From the NCBI GenBank assembly GCA_002491905.1, contig DKWV01000045.1, positions 1 through 64,000 on the forward strand: a DNA stretch of 64,000 bases. The letters run 5' to 3'. Positions 1 to 9,086 of the stretch are shown here, piece after piece. The notes beneath the pieces are model-generated. The model saw only the letters and a program-made list of their open reading frames with translations, had not been told where the DNA came from and searched no databases. Numbering within the stretch: the stretch's first letter is position 1; every line of letters starts with the position of its first letter. The DNA is from Lachnospiraceae bacterium UBA7143 (GTDB taxonomy: Bacteria > Bacillota > Clostridia > Lachnospirales > Lachnospiraceae). Made by a program: the position numbers and the translations under genes.

Positions 1-21
1 TAGGCGAAGCCTATTTTTTAC
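1..21 (+). terminator. Terminator of a gene left of the window
   Basis: TAGGC and GCCTA form a stem around a GAA loop and are followed by six T. This is the layout of a Rho-independent terminator for a plus-strand transcript that ends at the window edge. The stem may continue to the left of base 1. It also lies just past the stop codon of the minus-strand gene that follows. Confidence 0.5.
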
Positions 22-1055
22 TTTAGATTTTTCAGCGCAGCCTCCCTCGCGGCGTCGAAGGTTGTCACATTGACAGGGCCGTAGGTGTAAGTCTTATAGA
101 CCGGCGTGGCCTCGTTGAAGGAGTTAAAATACACATACTCGGAGGTGATATTGATGTTCTGGTATACGCCCTCACGGACGGTCTCCTGAGAACTGCCGTC
201 GGTCCGCATCCGCTTGAGTGCGGGAGAATCGGCTGAGCTGACCTGGTAATATATGTAACTGTCGTAGACGTTGAACATATCTATGCGGTCGTTCGTCAGC
301 ACCTCCACCACGTCGTTATTGAAGCTGTAGCGGCACAGCCGGTAGTTTTCAGCAACATCCATGTAATAGACGTAGCCTTCCTGGACGATGGGGTTCCAGA
401 TGTTTCCCTGCCAGACCACGGAGTCCCTGTCCGTGGATACGTCGAGGGAGTGCAGATAATGGTCCTCTGCTGCGCCGTTGTAGTAGATTTTGCCGTTCAC
501 ATAGCAGTTGGGATTGATAATTGCCTCCGCCACGGTCTGCCTGTCTTTTTTGTCAATCCGAACTTTATCCAGGGAAGTGCCGATCTGCTTATCGTATTTC
601 TCATAATAAAGATAGCTGCCGCAAAGCTGCATGCTGACAATATCGCATCGGTCGAGACCGACTACGGATTTTCCTTTCAGGCTGCTGCGGTAAATACCGG
701 AAATCCGCACGGCGTTGCCGATGCCGCCGGAGTCGGTGCCGCCGCTTATCTGTGCGTAGTAGAGATAGTTCCCGGCAGCGTTGATGGAGGAGACCGCGCC
801 GTCGTTAAATTTAATCAGGTCTGTCTCATCCGGGTTCATGGAGTAGAGGGCAAAATTGTCGTAAGCGTTCGCAAAATACACCCGTCCGTCCATCTCGCAG
901 AAATACCCGCCGTTGTTCAGGTTCCCGGGCGTGTTCCCGACAGTGGCATCATCGTTCATGGGAATGCGTCCGCCCAGAATGACCATCAGTAAAATGGCCA
1001 GAAGGATAACGCCTGCTATTGAAAAAATCAGAATATTTTTCTGTCTGCCAGTCAT
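18..1055 (-). CDS. DUF5050-type membrane-anchored beta-propeller-like protein
   Basis: A 345-residue protein. Residues about 7-28 form one hydrophobic segment after a short basic start (MTGRQKN), so it is probably an N-terminal anchor with the rest outside the cell. The body repeats short blocks such as YLYYAQ, YLYYEK, YVYYMD and YIYYQV, each followed by a polar turn. This spacing is typical of DUF5050 proteins, which are predicted to fold as beta-propellers. The enzymatic or binding role is not known. It is transcribed away from pheA, with 147 bp between them. I infer the family from the repeat pattern only; no catalytic motif is visible. Confidence 0.7.
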   Translation of the reverse strand: MTGRQKNILIFSIAGVILLAILLMVILGGRIPMNDDATVGNTPGNLNNGGYFCEMDGRVYFANAYDNFALYSMNPDETDLIKFNDGAVSSINAAGNYLYYAQISGGTDSGGIGNAVRISGIYRSSLKGKSVVGLDRCDIVSMQLCGSYLYYEKYDKQIGTSLDKVRIDKKDRQTVAEAIINPNCYVNGKIYYNGAAEDHYLHSLDVSTDRDSVVWQGNIWNPIVQEGYVYYMDVAENYRLCRYSFNNDVVEVLTNDRIDMFNVYDSYIYYQVSSADSPALKRMRTDGSSQETVREGVYQNINITSEYVYFNSFNEATPVYKTYTYGPVNVTTFDAAREAALKNLK

Positions 1056-1202
1056 TGGATTCCCCTCCCGGAAAACTCTTTCGTAACACTACTATTATAT
1101 CTATAATGCCGCTTGCTATCAAGAACAAATTGCGGTAAACTTACTATAAAAAGTCCGGGTTTTGAATCTGCCCGAATAGCGTTTGGGGAAGGAACAGGAA
1201 GA

Positions 1203-2330
1203 ATGGATTTACAGGAACTGCGCGGCCAGCTTGACGTGATTGATGAGAAAATTGTGGCGCTTTATGAAGAGCGCATGGCGGTTTCGTCTCAGGTGGCCGA
1301 CTACAAGATAGAGACGGGAAAGAAAGTGTTTGACAGGGAGAGGGAGGAAGAGAAGCTTAGAAAGGTGCGCTCGCTCACCCATGATCCCTTTAACGCCCAC
1401 GGAGTGCAGGAGCTTTTTGAACAGATTATGTCCATGAGCAGAAAACTCCAGTACAGGAAGCTGGTGGAGGCGGGATCTCTTGGGAGACTGCCTTTTATCG
1501 GTGTGGACAGGCTGGATACGGAACATGCGAGGGTGGTTTTTCAGGGGGCGGAGGGCGCGTACTCCCAGGTGGCGATGTTTCGGTATTTCGGAGAGCGGGT
1601 GAACAGCTTCCACGTAGATACTTTTCGCGAGGCCATGACGGCCATAGAGGAGGGGAGCGCGGATTTCGCGGTGCTTCCTATTGAAAATTCCACAGCCGGG
1701 ATTGTGAGCGAGATATACGATCTTCTGGCGGAATTTGAAAATTATATTGTGGGAGAGCAGATCATAGAGATTGAGCACTGTCTGATGGGACTGCCGGGGA
1801 CGGAGCTTTCGCAGATCAGGACGGTGTATTCCCATCCGCAGTCACTCATGCAGAGCGCCAGATATTTAAATGAGCACGAGGACTGGAGACAGGTCAGCCT
1901 GAAAAATAATGCCTTTGCCGCCCGCAAGGTGAGTGAGGAGGGGGATAAGACGCAGGCGGCCATCGCCAGCGAGCAGGCGGCTAAAATTTATGGGTTGGAG
2001 GTTTTGGAACGCGGCGTGAACCAGTCTGATACCAACTCTACCCGGTTCATTATCGTCACTAACCAGAAAATATTCAGGAAGGATGCGGGAAAGATCAGTA
2101 TCTGTCTGGAGGTGCCCCACGAGAGCGGTTCCCTGTATCACATGCTGTCCCATTTTATATACAACAATCTGAATATGACAAAGATCGAGAGCCGGCCGAT
2201 TGAGGACCGAAACTGGGAATACCGATTTTTCATCGACTTTGAGGGAAATTTTGCGGACGGCGCAGTGAAGAACGCCCTGAGGGGGCTCAGGGATGAGGCG
2301 CGGAACTTGAGAATACTTGGAAACTATTAA
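1203..2330 (+). CDS. pheA: Chorismate mutase / prephenate dehydratase (P-protein)
   Basis: A bifunctional cytoplasmic enzyme that turns chorismate into prephenate and then phenylpyruvate, for phenylalanine synthesis. Residues about 1-85 are an AroQ-type chorismate mutase (MDLQELRGQLDVIDEKIVAL). Residues about 110-285 are the prephenate dehydratase, with VVFQGAEGAYSQ, IENSTAGIV and the TRF motif. An ACT domain follows, with the ESRP motif (IESRPIED) that binds phenylalanine for feedback inhibition. The frame is open to an ATG at 1113, but the ATG at 1203 has a purine-rich site (GGAAGGAACAGGAAGA) just before it and begins the conserved domain, so I chose 1203, giving 375 residues. The DUF815 ATPase begins 22 bp downstream and may share the transcript. 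Confidence 0.93.
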   Translation: MDLQELRGQLDVIDEKIVALYEERMAVSSQVADYKIETGKKVFDREREEEKLRKVRSLTHDPFNAHGVQELFEQIMSMSRKLQYRKLVEAGSLGRLPFIGVDRLDTEHARVVFQGAEGAYSQVAMFRYFGERVNSFHVDTFREAMTAIEEGSADFAVLPIENSTAGIVSEIYDLLAEFENYIVGEQIIEIEHCLMGLPGTELSQIRTVYSHPQSLMQSARYLNEHEDWRQVSLKNNAFAARKVSEEGDKTQAAIASEQAAKIYGLEVLERGVNQSDTNSTRFIIVTNQKIFRKDAGKISICLEVPHESGSLYHMLSHFIYNNLNMTKIESRPIEDRNWEYRFFIDFEGNFADGAVKNALRGLRDEARNLRILGNY

Positions 2331-2352
2331 TGGGAGAAGAAGGTAGGCGGCA

Positions 2353-3645
2353 ATGCGAGAAGAAGAGTTAATTATATATAAGGAATTTGCGGACGGGGAT
2401 ATCCTGCGGGATGTGGTATGGCTGATGGAGCATTACCGCTCCGGGGACGGCAGGGCAAGGCCGCTCTTTTACAAATGCATGCACAGGCTCTCTGAGCAGG
2501 CGGCGGATCACGGCTTTTATGGGAATCTTTGGCACTGTTATCTGACGAACCTGTTAGTGAACAACGAAAACAGCTACAGCTGTGCCTGTGAAATGCGCGG
2601 GGAGGTGGAGGGCAGCATCAACGAGCTGGTGCTGCATGATATCGCTATCTTTAAGGAGTTCTTTGACTATGACTTCACGGAGATGATGGAGGTTTTAAAG
2701 GCGCCGGAATTCGCCGTGGTTTTAGCTTACGAGGGGTCTTCCGCTGACAGCAAGATCTATAACCGCCGTATCCGCGACCGAATCTGTACTCTTGCACAGC
2801 ATTTTGTGGAGAACGAGACCGCCGAGGCCATGAAGGCCACGCTCACCCAGTTTTACCGGGAGTACGGCGTGGGGGACCTGGGGCTGCACAAAGCCTTCCG
2901 GGTGGCGCATACGGAGGAGGGCGCGGTGATTGTGCCGATACGCAACATCGCCCATGTGTATCTGGATGATCTGGTGGGTTACGAGATTCCCAAGCAGAAG
3001 CTCAGGGAGAATACGGAGGCCTTTGTGGCGGGGCGGCGCGCGAACAACTGTCTGCTGTTCGGGGACGCGGGCACGGGAAAATCCTCCTGTGTAAAAGCGA
3101 TTGCCAACGAATACTATGAGAAGGGGCTGCGTATTATTGAACTGTACAAGCATCAGTTCCAGGACTTGAACGCGGTGATCGCGCAGGTCAAAAACCGCAA
3201 TTATAAGTTTATTATTTACATGGACGATTTAAGCTTCGAGGATTTCGAGGTGGAATATAAGTACCTGAAGGCGCTTATCGAGGGCGGATTGGAGAAAAAA
3301 CCGGCGAATGTGCTGATTTACGCTACTTCCAACAGGCGGCATCTGATCCGGGAGAACTACAGCGATAAGGCGGACAGAAGGGACGAGGATATGCATGCGG
3401 GGGATACTGTGCAGGAGAAACTGTCCCTCGTCTACCGTTTCGGTGTGACGATCTTTTTCGGGTCGCCGGATAAGAAGCAGTTCCAGCAGATCGTTAAGGC
3501 GCTGGCGGAGAGGAACGGCCTGAAAGTGCCGGATGAGGAATTGTTCCTTCTGGCGAATAAATGGGAGCTGTCCCACGGCGGGCTTTCCGGAAGGACGGCG
3601 CAGCAGTTCATAGACTTCCTGCTGGGTCAGACTACGGGGGACTAA
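2353..3645 (+). CDS. DUF815-family AAA-type ATPase
   Basis: A 430-residue cytoplasmic ATP-binding protein. Walker A is FGDAGTGKSS near residue 240 and Walker B is IIYMDDLSF near residue 295. The C-terminal third carries the DUF815 features YATSNRRHLI and the end region with GLSGRTAQQF. DUF815 proteins are close to AAA+ ATPases; their substrate is unknown. The N-terminal 200 residues are helical and have no motif I recognise. The gene sits one base before the ppx/gppA start, so it is probably co-transcribed with the polyphosphate genes, but a direct link to polyphosphate is only inferred from position. Confidence 0.8.
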   Translation: MREEELIIYKEFADGDILRDVVWLMEHYRSGDGRARPLFYKCMHRLSEQAADHGFYGNLWHCYLTNLLVNNENSYSCACEMRGEVEGSINELVLHDIAIFKEFFDYDFTEMMEVLKAPEFAVVLAYEGSSADSKIYNRRIRDRICTLAQHFVENETAEAMKATLTQFYREYGVGDLGLHKAFRVAHTEEGAVIVPIRNIAHVYLDDLVGYEIPKQKLRENTEAFVAGRRANNCLLFGDAGTGKSSCVKAIANEYYEKGLRIIELYKHQFQDLNAVIAQVKNRNYKFIIYMDDLSFEDFEVEYKYLKALIEGGLEKKPANVLIYATSNRRHLIRENYSDKADRRDEDMHAGDTVQEKLSLVYRFGVTIFFGSPDKKQFQQIVKALAERNGLKVPDEELFLLANKWELSHGGLSGRTAQQFIDFLLGQTTGD

Positions 3646-3646
3646 T

Positions 3647-5176
3647 ATGAAAACATTTGCAGCGATAGATGTGGGCTCTTATGAGCTCGCCATGAAAATA
3701 TTTGAGATCTCTTCCCGAAACGGGCTTCGGGAGATCGACCATATCAGGCACAGGATCGACCTGGGAACGGACACCTTTACCACGGGGAAGATCAGCTATG
3801 ACCGTGTGGATGAGCTTTCCAGGGTATTGAGGGACTATAACGATATTATGAAAAGCTACCGTGTGGATGATTACACCGCATACGGCACCAGCGCGATCCG
3901 TGAGACGGAAAACACGATGATCGTTCTGGACCAGATTGCCCAGAGGACGGGCATCCGCATTGAAGTGCTCAGCAATTCAGAGCAGCGTTTCCTGAATTAC
4001 AAGGCGATTGCCTCCCGGGGAAGCTTCAATAAGATTGTGGAGAAAGGAACCGCGATTGTGGACATCGGCGGCGGCAGTATCCAGATTTCCCTCTTTGACA
4101 AGGATACGCTGGTGACGACCCAGAACATGCGGCTGGGTGTGCTCAGACTGCAGGACCAGCTCGGGCGGCTGAATATCAGTCCGAGACAGTACGAGGTGAT
4201 TCTGGATGAAATGGTGAGTTCCCAGATTATGCTCTTTAAGAAACTGTATCTGAAAGACCGGCAGATTGAAAATATTATCGTGGTGGATGACTATATTTCC
4301 GCGATTGTGGGGAAGAGCGTTTTAGGGCTTGAGGAGTGCAGTGTGGAAGCGCCTGCCGTGGAGAAGTTTCTGGAGCGGATCCGCGCCAAATCAAACCAGC
4401 AGGCGGCCAAAGCGCTGGATATGCCGGAGGAGAATATTCCGCTTCTCTATATTTCCGGCATTCTGATTAACAGGATTGCCAAGATGATGGGCGCAAATAT
4501 GATCTGGGCGCCGGGGGTGGCGCTATGCGACGGTATGGCATATGAGTATGCGGAAAAGCATAAGATCATCAAGGAAGAGCATGATTTTGAGCAGGACATC
4601 ATTGCCTGCGCGCAGAATATCAGCAAGCGGTATATGGGCAGCAGGCGTCGGGGCGAGACGCTGGAAAAGATTGCCCTGACCATCTTTGACAGTATGAAGA
4701 AGGTGCATGGGCTGGGAAAGCGTGAGCGGCTGCTTTTACGGCTCGCCACACTTCTGCACGACTGCGGTAAGTACATCAGTCTGGTAAATTTGGGTGAGTG
4801 TTCCTACAATATCATCATGTCAACGGAAATCATCGGCCTTTCCCATATGGAGCGGGAGATTGTGGCGAATGTGGTGAAATACAACCATATTGATTTTGAT
4901 TACTGGCAGGTGATGGGAGGGAACAGCACGATCGACAGGGACGCTTATCTGACTATCGCGAAGCTGACTGCCATTTTGAAGGTTGCCAACGGGCTTGACC
5001 GCAGTCATAAGCAGAAGTTTAAGGATGTAAGGGCGGTTTTGAAAGAGCGGGAGCTTATCATTACCGTGGATGATTCGGTGGATATTACGCTGGAGAAAGG
5101 GCTGTTTACGAAACGGTCTAATTTCTTTGAGGAGGTATACAGTATCCGCCCGGTGATAAGGCAGCGTAATTTATAA
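3647..5176 (+). CDS. ppx: Ppx/GppA phosphatase with HD domain
   Basis: A 509-residue member of the exopolyphosphatase/guanosine pentaphosphate phosphatase family, expected to release phosphate from polyphosphate or pppGpp in the cytoplasm. Residues 1-300 have the actin-like ATPase fold: FAAIDVGSYELAMKIFE at the start, GTSAIRET, and the phosphate loop IVDIGGGSIQISLF. The C-terminal part has an HD domain (LLHDCGKYI near residue 365). Long forms with HD are common in the family. The gene ends 24 bp before ppk1, so the polymer-degrading and polymer-making enzymes share a transcript. Whether it acts mainly on polyphosphate or on pppGpp cannot be told from sequence. Confidence 0.85.
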   Translation: MKTFAAIDVGSYELAMKIFEISSRNGLREIDHIRHRIDLGTDTFTTGKISYDRVDELSRVLRDYNDIMKSYRVDDYTAYGTSAIRETENTMIVLDQIAQRTGIRIEVLSNSEQRFLNYKAIASRGSFNKIVEKGTAIVDIGGGSIQISLFDKDTLVTTQNMRLGVLRLQDQLGRLNISPRQYEVILDEMVSSQIMLFKKLYLKDRQIENIIVVDDYISAIVGKSVLGLEECSVEAPAVEKFLERIRAKSNQQAAKALDMPEENIPLLYISGILINRIAKMMGANMIWAPGVALCDGMAYEYAEKHKIIKEEHDFEQDIIACAQNISKRYMGSRRRGETLEKIALTIFDSMKKVHGLGKRERLLLRLATLLHDCGKYISLVNLGECSYNIIMSTEIIGLSHMEREIVANVVKYNHIDFDYWQVMGGNSTIDRDAYLTIAKLTAILKVANGLDRSHKQKFKDVRAVLKERELIITVDDSVDITLEKGLFTKRSNFFEEVYSIRPVIRQRNL

Positions 5177-5200
5177 TTTTTATGAAGGAGGCCGTGAGGT

Positions 5201-7339
5201 ATGGCGCAGGAGATCAATTTTTCTGACGAGGCATATTATACAAACCGGGAGTTAAGCTGGCTGCTCTTTAACGAGCGGGTGCTTGCGGAGGCGAGGGATA
5301 AGCAGATGCCGCTGTTTGAACGGCTGAAGTTTTTAAGCATTACGGCGTCCAATCTGGATGAGTTTTTTATGGTGCGTGTGGCGTCCCTTAAGGATATGGT
5401 GAATGCGGGGTATAAGAAGCGGGACATTGCAGGTATGACCGCCACAGAGCAGCTTGCCCTGGTGAACGAGAAGACCCACCAGCTCGTGAACCAGCAGTAT
5501 AACACCTATAACCGCTCCCTTCTGCCGCAGCTTTCGGCCAACGGGCTGAGGATCATCACCCATCACGAGGATCTGACGAAGGAGGAAGCGGCTTACGTGG
5601 ACAGCTATTTTACCGATAATGTCTATCCGGTGCTCACCCCTATGGCGGTGGATTCCTCAAGACCTTTTCCGCTGATCCGCAATAAGTCCCTGAATCTGGG
5701 GGCTCTGGTGACGAAGAAAAACGGGGACGGGGAGCTGGAATTTGCCACCGTGCAGGTGCCGAGTGTCCTCTCCCGTCTGGTGGAGATTCCCTCGCAGGAG
5801 GAAAGAAAGCTGATTCTTCTCGAGGAAGTGATCGAGCGCAACATACACAAGCTGTTTTTAAACTACGATATTGTCTGTACCTATCCTTTTCGGATCATGC
5901 GTAATGCGGATCTGACGATTGAGGAGGAGGAGGCGGAGGATCTCCTGCAGGAGATTGAGAAACAACTGAAAAAGAGACAGTGGGGACAGGTGATCCGTCT
6001 GGAGGTGGAGGAGGGCATTGACAGCCGCCTTCTCAAGCTGATCCGGGAGGAAATTGCGCTTCCAAAGGAAGATATCTATGCCATCAGTGGCCCCTTGGAC
6101 CTGACCTTTCTGATGAAACTTTACGGGATGGAAGGTTTTGACCATTTAAAAGAGCACAGTTATCTGCCGCCCCAGATCGTGCCGGAACTTCCGGAGGACG
6201 CGGATGTGTTTGAGAAGATACGTGAGGGCGATATCCTGATGCATCATCCGTACCAGAGTTTTGAGCCGGTGGTGCGGTTTATCAGACAGGCGGCAAAAGA
6301 CCCGGACGTGCTTGCCATTAAGCAGACGCTCTATCGGGTCAGCGGTAATTCTCCCATCATTGCGGCGCTTGAGCAGGCGGCGGAGAACGGCAAGCAGGTT
6401 TCCGTATTGGTGGAGTTAAAAGCCAGGTTCGACGAGGAAAACAATATCGTCTGGGCAAAAAAGCTGGAAAAAGCGGGCTGCCATGTGATTTACGGTCTGG
6501 TAGGGCTTAAGACACACAGTAAAATAACACTCGTTGTTAGAAGAGAGGAGAACGGCATCCGACGCTATGTCCATCTGGGGACGGGCAATTACAACGACTC
6601 CACAGCGAAGCTCTATACGGATGTCGGCTATTTTACCTGTTCGGAGATGATCGGGGAGGACGCTACGGCAGTGTTCAATATGCTTTCGGGCTATTCGGAG
6701 CCGAGAAGCTGGAACCGGCTTTCCCTGGCGCCCCATTGGCTGAAAGACCGGTTTATCAGTCTGATTGCCAGAGAAAAAAACCATGCCGAGTCGGGACGGC
6801 CCGCGAGAATCATTGCCAAGATGAACGCCCTGTGTGATAAGGATGTGATTGAGGCGCTGTACGGGGCAAGCGCGGCGGGGGTAAAGATTGATCTGATTAT
6901 ACGGGGGATATGCTGCCTGCGGGTGGGAATTGCGGGTGTCAGCGAAAACATAACGGTCCGCTCCATTGTCGGCAACTTCTTAGAGCACGCCCGGATCTTT
7001 TACTTTGAAAATGACGGGAAGCCGGAATATTACTGTGCCAGCGCTGACTGGATGCCGAGAAACTTAGAGCGCAGGGTGGAGATTCTCTTCCCTATAGAAA
7101 AACCGGCGCTGCAGGAGAAATTGAAGACCATTCTGGACTGCCAGCTCAAGGACACGGTGAAAGCCTCTGTTCTGCAGCCGGACGGCAGTTATGTGAAGGT
7201 GGATAAGAGAGGAAAGGAAGTGTACAACGCCCAGCTTGCTTTCTGTGAGGCGGCAAAGGCAGCGGCGAAAGAGAATGCCGGGCCGGTGCACAAGCGGGTC
7301 TTTATTCCGAAAATGCACCACGACCAAAGCGAGAAGTAA
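5201..7339 (+). CDS. ppk1: Polyphosphate kinase 1
   Basis: A 712-residue enzyme that reversibly transfers the terminal phosphate of ATP to polyphosphate. The start YYTNRELSWLLFNERVL is the family N domain. The phospholipase D-like half carries LVELKARFDEENNI, GLKTHSKITLVVR (candidate autophosphorylated histidine) and HLGTGNYNDSTAKLYTD. The C-terminal part has SADWMPRNLERRVEILFPI. Length is normal for the family. A clear AAGGAGG site lies 8 bp before the ATG. It follows ppx directly and is followed by maf 39 bp later. Confidence 0.95.
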   Translation: MAQEINFSDEAYYTNRELSWLLFNERVLAEARDKQMPLFERLKFLSITASNLDEFFMVRVASLKDMVNAGYKKRDIAGMTATEQLALVNEKTHQLVNQQYNTYNRSLLPQLSANGLRIITHHEDLTKEEAAYVDSYFTDNVYPVLTPMAVDSSRPFPLIRNKSLNLGALVTKKNGDGELEFATVQVPSVLSRLVEIPSQEERKLILLEEVIERNIHKLFLNYDIVCTYPFRIMRNADLTIEEEEAEDLLQEIEKQLKKRQWGQVIRLEVEEGIDSRLLKLIREEIALPKEDIYAISGPLDLTFLMKLYGMEGFDHLKEHSYLPPQIVPELPEDADVFEKIREGDILMHHPYQSFEPVVRFIRQAAKDPDVLAIKQTLYRVSGNSPIIAALEQAAENGKQVSVLVELKARFDEENNIVWAKKLEKAGCHVIYGLVGLKTHSKITLVVRREENGIRRYVHLGTGNYNDSTAKLYTDVGYFTCSEMIGEDATAVFNMLSGYSEPRSWNRLSLAPHWLKDRFISLIAREKNHAESGRPARIIAKMNALCDKDVIEALYGASAAGVKIDLIIRGICCLRVGIAGVSENITVRSIVGNFLEHARIFYFENDGKPEYYCASADWMPRNLERRVEILFPIEKPALQEKLKTILDCQLKDTVKASVLQPDGSYVKVDKRGKEVYNAQLAFCEAAKAAAKENAGPVHKRVFIPKMHHDQSEK

Positions 7340-7378
7340 ACGCGGTATTCTCTGTGAAAAGTGAGAAAGGATGACGGT

Positions 7379-7972
7379 ATGAAGATATATCTTGCCTCGG
7401 CGTCGCCCAGGCGGAAGGAGCTTTTAAAGCAGGTAGGAATTTCTTTCAAAGTGGTGCCCAGCACGGTGGAGGAGAAAATTACGAAAACCAGGCCCGACGA
7501 GGTAGTGGAGGAGTTGTCCTATCAGAAGGCGGTGGATGTCTGCGGAAAGCTTGCGGAGGAGGGAAAAGAGGACTTTGTCGTGATCGGTGCGGACACAGTG
7601 GTCAGCGCCTGGGGGAAAATACTCGGCAAGCCTGCGGATAAAACGGATGCGGCGCGCATGTTAAAGGAGCTGCAGGGTGGCAGTCATCAGGTTTACACGG
7701 GAGTTACCATTGCGTGGAAATATAAGGATATGCAGCCTATGTTTGCGACCTTTTCTGAGTGTACGGATGTGACCATGTACGCCATGACCGATGAGGAAAT
7801 CCAAAGATATGTGGACAGCGGGGAACCGATGGACAAGGCGGGCGCGTATGCGATCCAGGGGATTTGCGCGGCGCATATTCAGGGAATCTGTGGGGATTAT
7901 AACAATGTGGTTGGGCTGCCTGTGGGACGGCTCTGTCAGGAGCTAAAAAGACGAGGAATGTGGGAGGGATGA
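7379..7972 (+). CDS. maf: Maf-family nucleoside triphosphate pyrophosphatase
   Basis: A 197-residue cytoplasmic enzyme of the Maf/HAM1-like fold, which hydrolyses non-canonical or surplus nucleoside triphosphates. The signature is at the N terminus (YLASASPRRKELL), followed by GADTVV, GKP, and the SGEPMDKAGAYAIQG block that contains the catalytic acidic and lysine residues. The frame opens at a GTG at 7361, but GAAAGGA lies 7 bp before the ATG at 7379 and the conserved motif begins directly there, so 7379 is preferred. The next small gene starts 3 bp after the stop. Confidence 0.93.
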   Translation: MKIYLASASPRRKELLKQVGISFKVVPSTVEEKITKTRPDEVVEELSYQKAVDVCGKLAEEGKEDFVVIGADTVVSAWGKILGKPADKTDAARMLKELQGGSHQVYTGVTIAWKYKDMQPMFATFSECTDVTMYAMTDEEIQRYVDSGEPMDKAGAYAIQGICAAHIQGICGDYNNVVGLPVGRLCQELKRRGMWEG

Positions 7973-7975
7973 CTT

Positions 7976-8233
7976 GTGTTTGACGAGAAAACGGTACAGT
8001 GTTTTTTGGAGAATCAGTTGCAGTTATATCCGGAGAAAGTGGCCGAGACTTATGAGGAGGCGGAGAATTTTCTGGAAGAGTGCATGGCTGTGGTAGTGGA
8101 TTCCGTCAGGGAAGTGTGGGAGTTTTTCGAGGAGGAGGGCGTCGATATGGAAGGCGCTGACGAGGAAGGCATCCTGGAGGCGGATGAAGTGTTTGAAATC
8201 GGGGACGGGAGATACCTCATCATAGAAGGTTAG
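7976..8233 (+). CDS. Small very acidic protein of unknown function
   Basis: An 85-residue protein starting at GTG with GGGAGGGA 8 bp upstream. I do not recognise a family. It is strongly acidic (runs such as EEAENFLEE and FFEEEG), has no signal or membrane segment and looks helical with a short beta-like end (GRYLIIEG). It follows maf by 3 bp, so it is probably translated from the same mRNA. Its stop codon overlaps by 4 bp with the stop of the converging HAD gene. Confidence 0.65.
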   Translation: MFDEKTVQCFLENQLQLYPEKVAETYEEAENFLEECMAVVVDSVREVWEFFEEEGVDMEGADEEGILEADEVFEIGDGRYLIIEG

Positions 8234-9048
8234 TGCAATAATTTATACATCATATCGGCGAGCCCATTCTGGTCGTTGTCAAGGTCCGTGACAACGTCGG
8301 CGTGGGCTTTTACTTTGTCCGTGGCGTTTTTCATGGCAATCCCGCAGCCGGCGACATCCAGCATGGAGATGTCGTTGTCCGCATCCCCGGCGGCGTAGGA
8401 ATCGGATACGGGGATCCCCAGATAATCGCAGAGGAAGAGCAGGGAACTGCCCTTGCCGGCGTTCCAGTCAAAAATTTCCAGATACTTGTCGCTGGAATAG
8501 ATGGTGCGGACTTTTCCCTCTGCCCAGTCCGCAATGTTTCTGCGGAAGGTCTCCAGTTTGTCAAAGTTATGTAAACTAATAGCCAGCATTTTACATGGTT
8601 CTTCCGTGAGGGCGTCACAGAGGTTCTCGGAAATCACCAGAGGCAGATGTATTTTTCTCCGGTAATATTGGATTTCCTCATCCTCCGCGGGGGAAACGAT
8701 GGCGTCATCTGTGTCGCTGTCCCGGTAAGTCTGGATATGGAGTGAGAGGGCCGCCGCCTGGGCCTGAAGATAGGAGACGATGGAGAATGGCAGGCCGAAT
8801 TTTCGGATGGTGCGTTTTCTGTCGCAGTCGTAGACCCGGGTGCCATTGGAGGCGCTTAAAAAGATGCCGGGCTGATGTAACCCCGCCAGCTCTTTCACTT
8901 CCATAACGCTCATAAGAGGACGGCCGGAGGAAAGCACCAGCCGGTTCCCGTCAGCCAGAAATTCATCCAGAAAGGCTTTGGTTTCCGGGGAAACCTGGCT
9001 CTGGTTGTTTAAGAGTGTATCGTCCAAATCCGTAAATAGCATTTTCAT
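8230..9048 (-). CDS. Cof-type HAD phosphatase
   Basis: A 272-residue cytoplasmic HAD-superfamily phosphatase of the Cof (type IIB cap) group. Motif I is LFTDLDDTLLNN at the N terminus, motif II is LVLSSGRPL, and the C-terminal acid motif is DSYAAGDADNDISML, followed by GIAMKNATDKVKAHAD. These enzymes dephosphorylate sugar phosphates, FMN or similar small molecules; the substrate here is not predictable. A GTG at 9057 is possible, but GAGGTGA lies 5 bp before the ATG at 9048. It is the last gene of the ABC-F - PHP - HAD minus-strand set. Confidence 0.88.
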   Translation of the reverse strand: MKMLFTDLDDTLLNNQSQVSPETKAFLDEFLADGNRLVLSSGRPLMSVMEVKELAGLHQPGIFLSASNGTRVYDCDRKRTIRKFGLPFSIVSYLQAQAAALSLHIQTYRDSDTDDAIVSPAEDEEIQYYRRKIHLPLVISENLCDALTEEPCKMLAISLHNFDKLETFRRNIADWAEGKVRTIYSSDKYLEIFDWNAGKGSSLLFLCDYLGIPVSDSYAAGDADNDISMLDVAGCGIAMKNATDKVKAHADVVTDLDNDQNGLADMMYKLLH

Positions 9049-9086
9049 AGAAGTCACCTCATATCCTTGTGTGTGTTTTATACGTT

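Noticed and set aside
450..992. A 180-residue plus-strand open frame opposite the DUF5050 gene
   Set aside because: It lacks a ribosome site and known motifs, and the opposite strand has a coherent anchored repeat protein. Many similar opposite-strand frames in this GC-balanced DNA were left out for the same reason.
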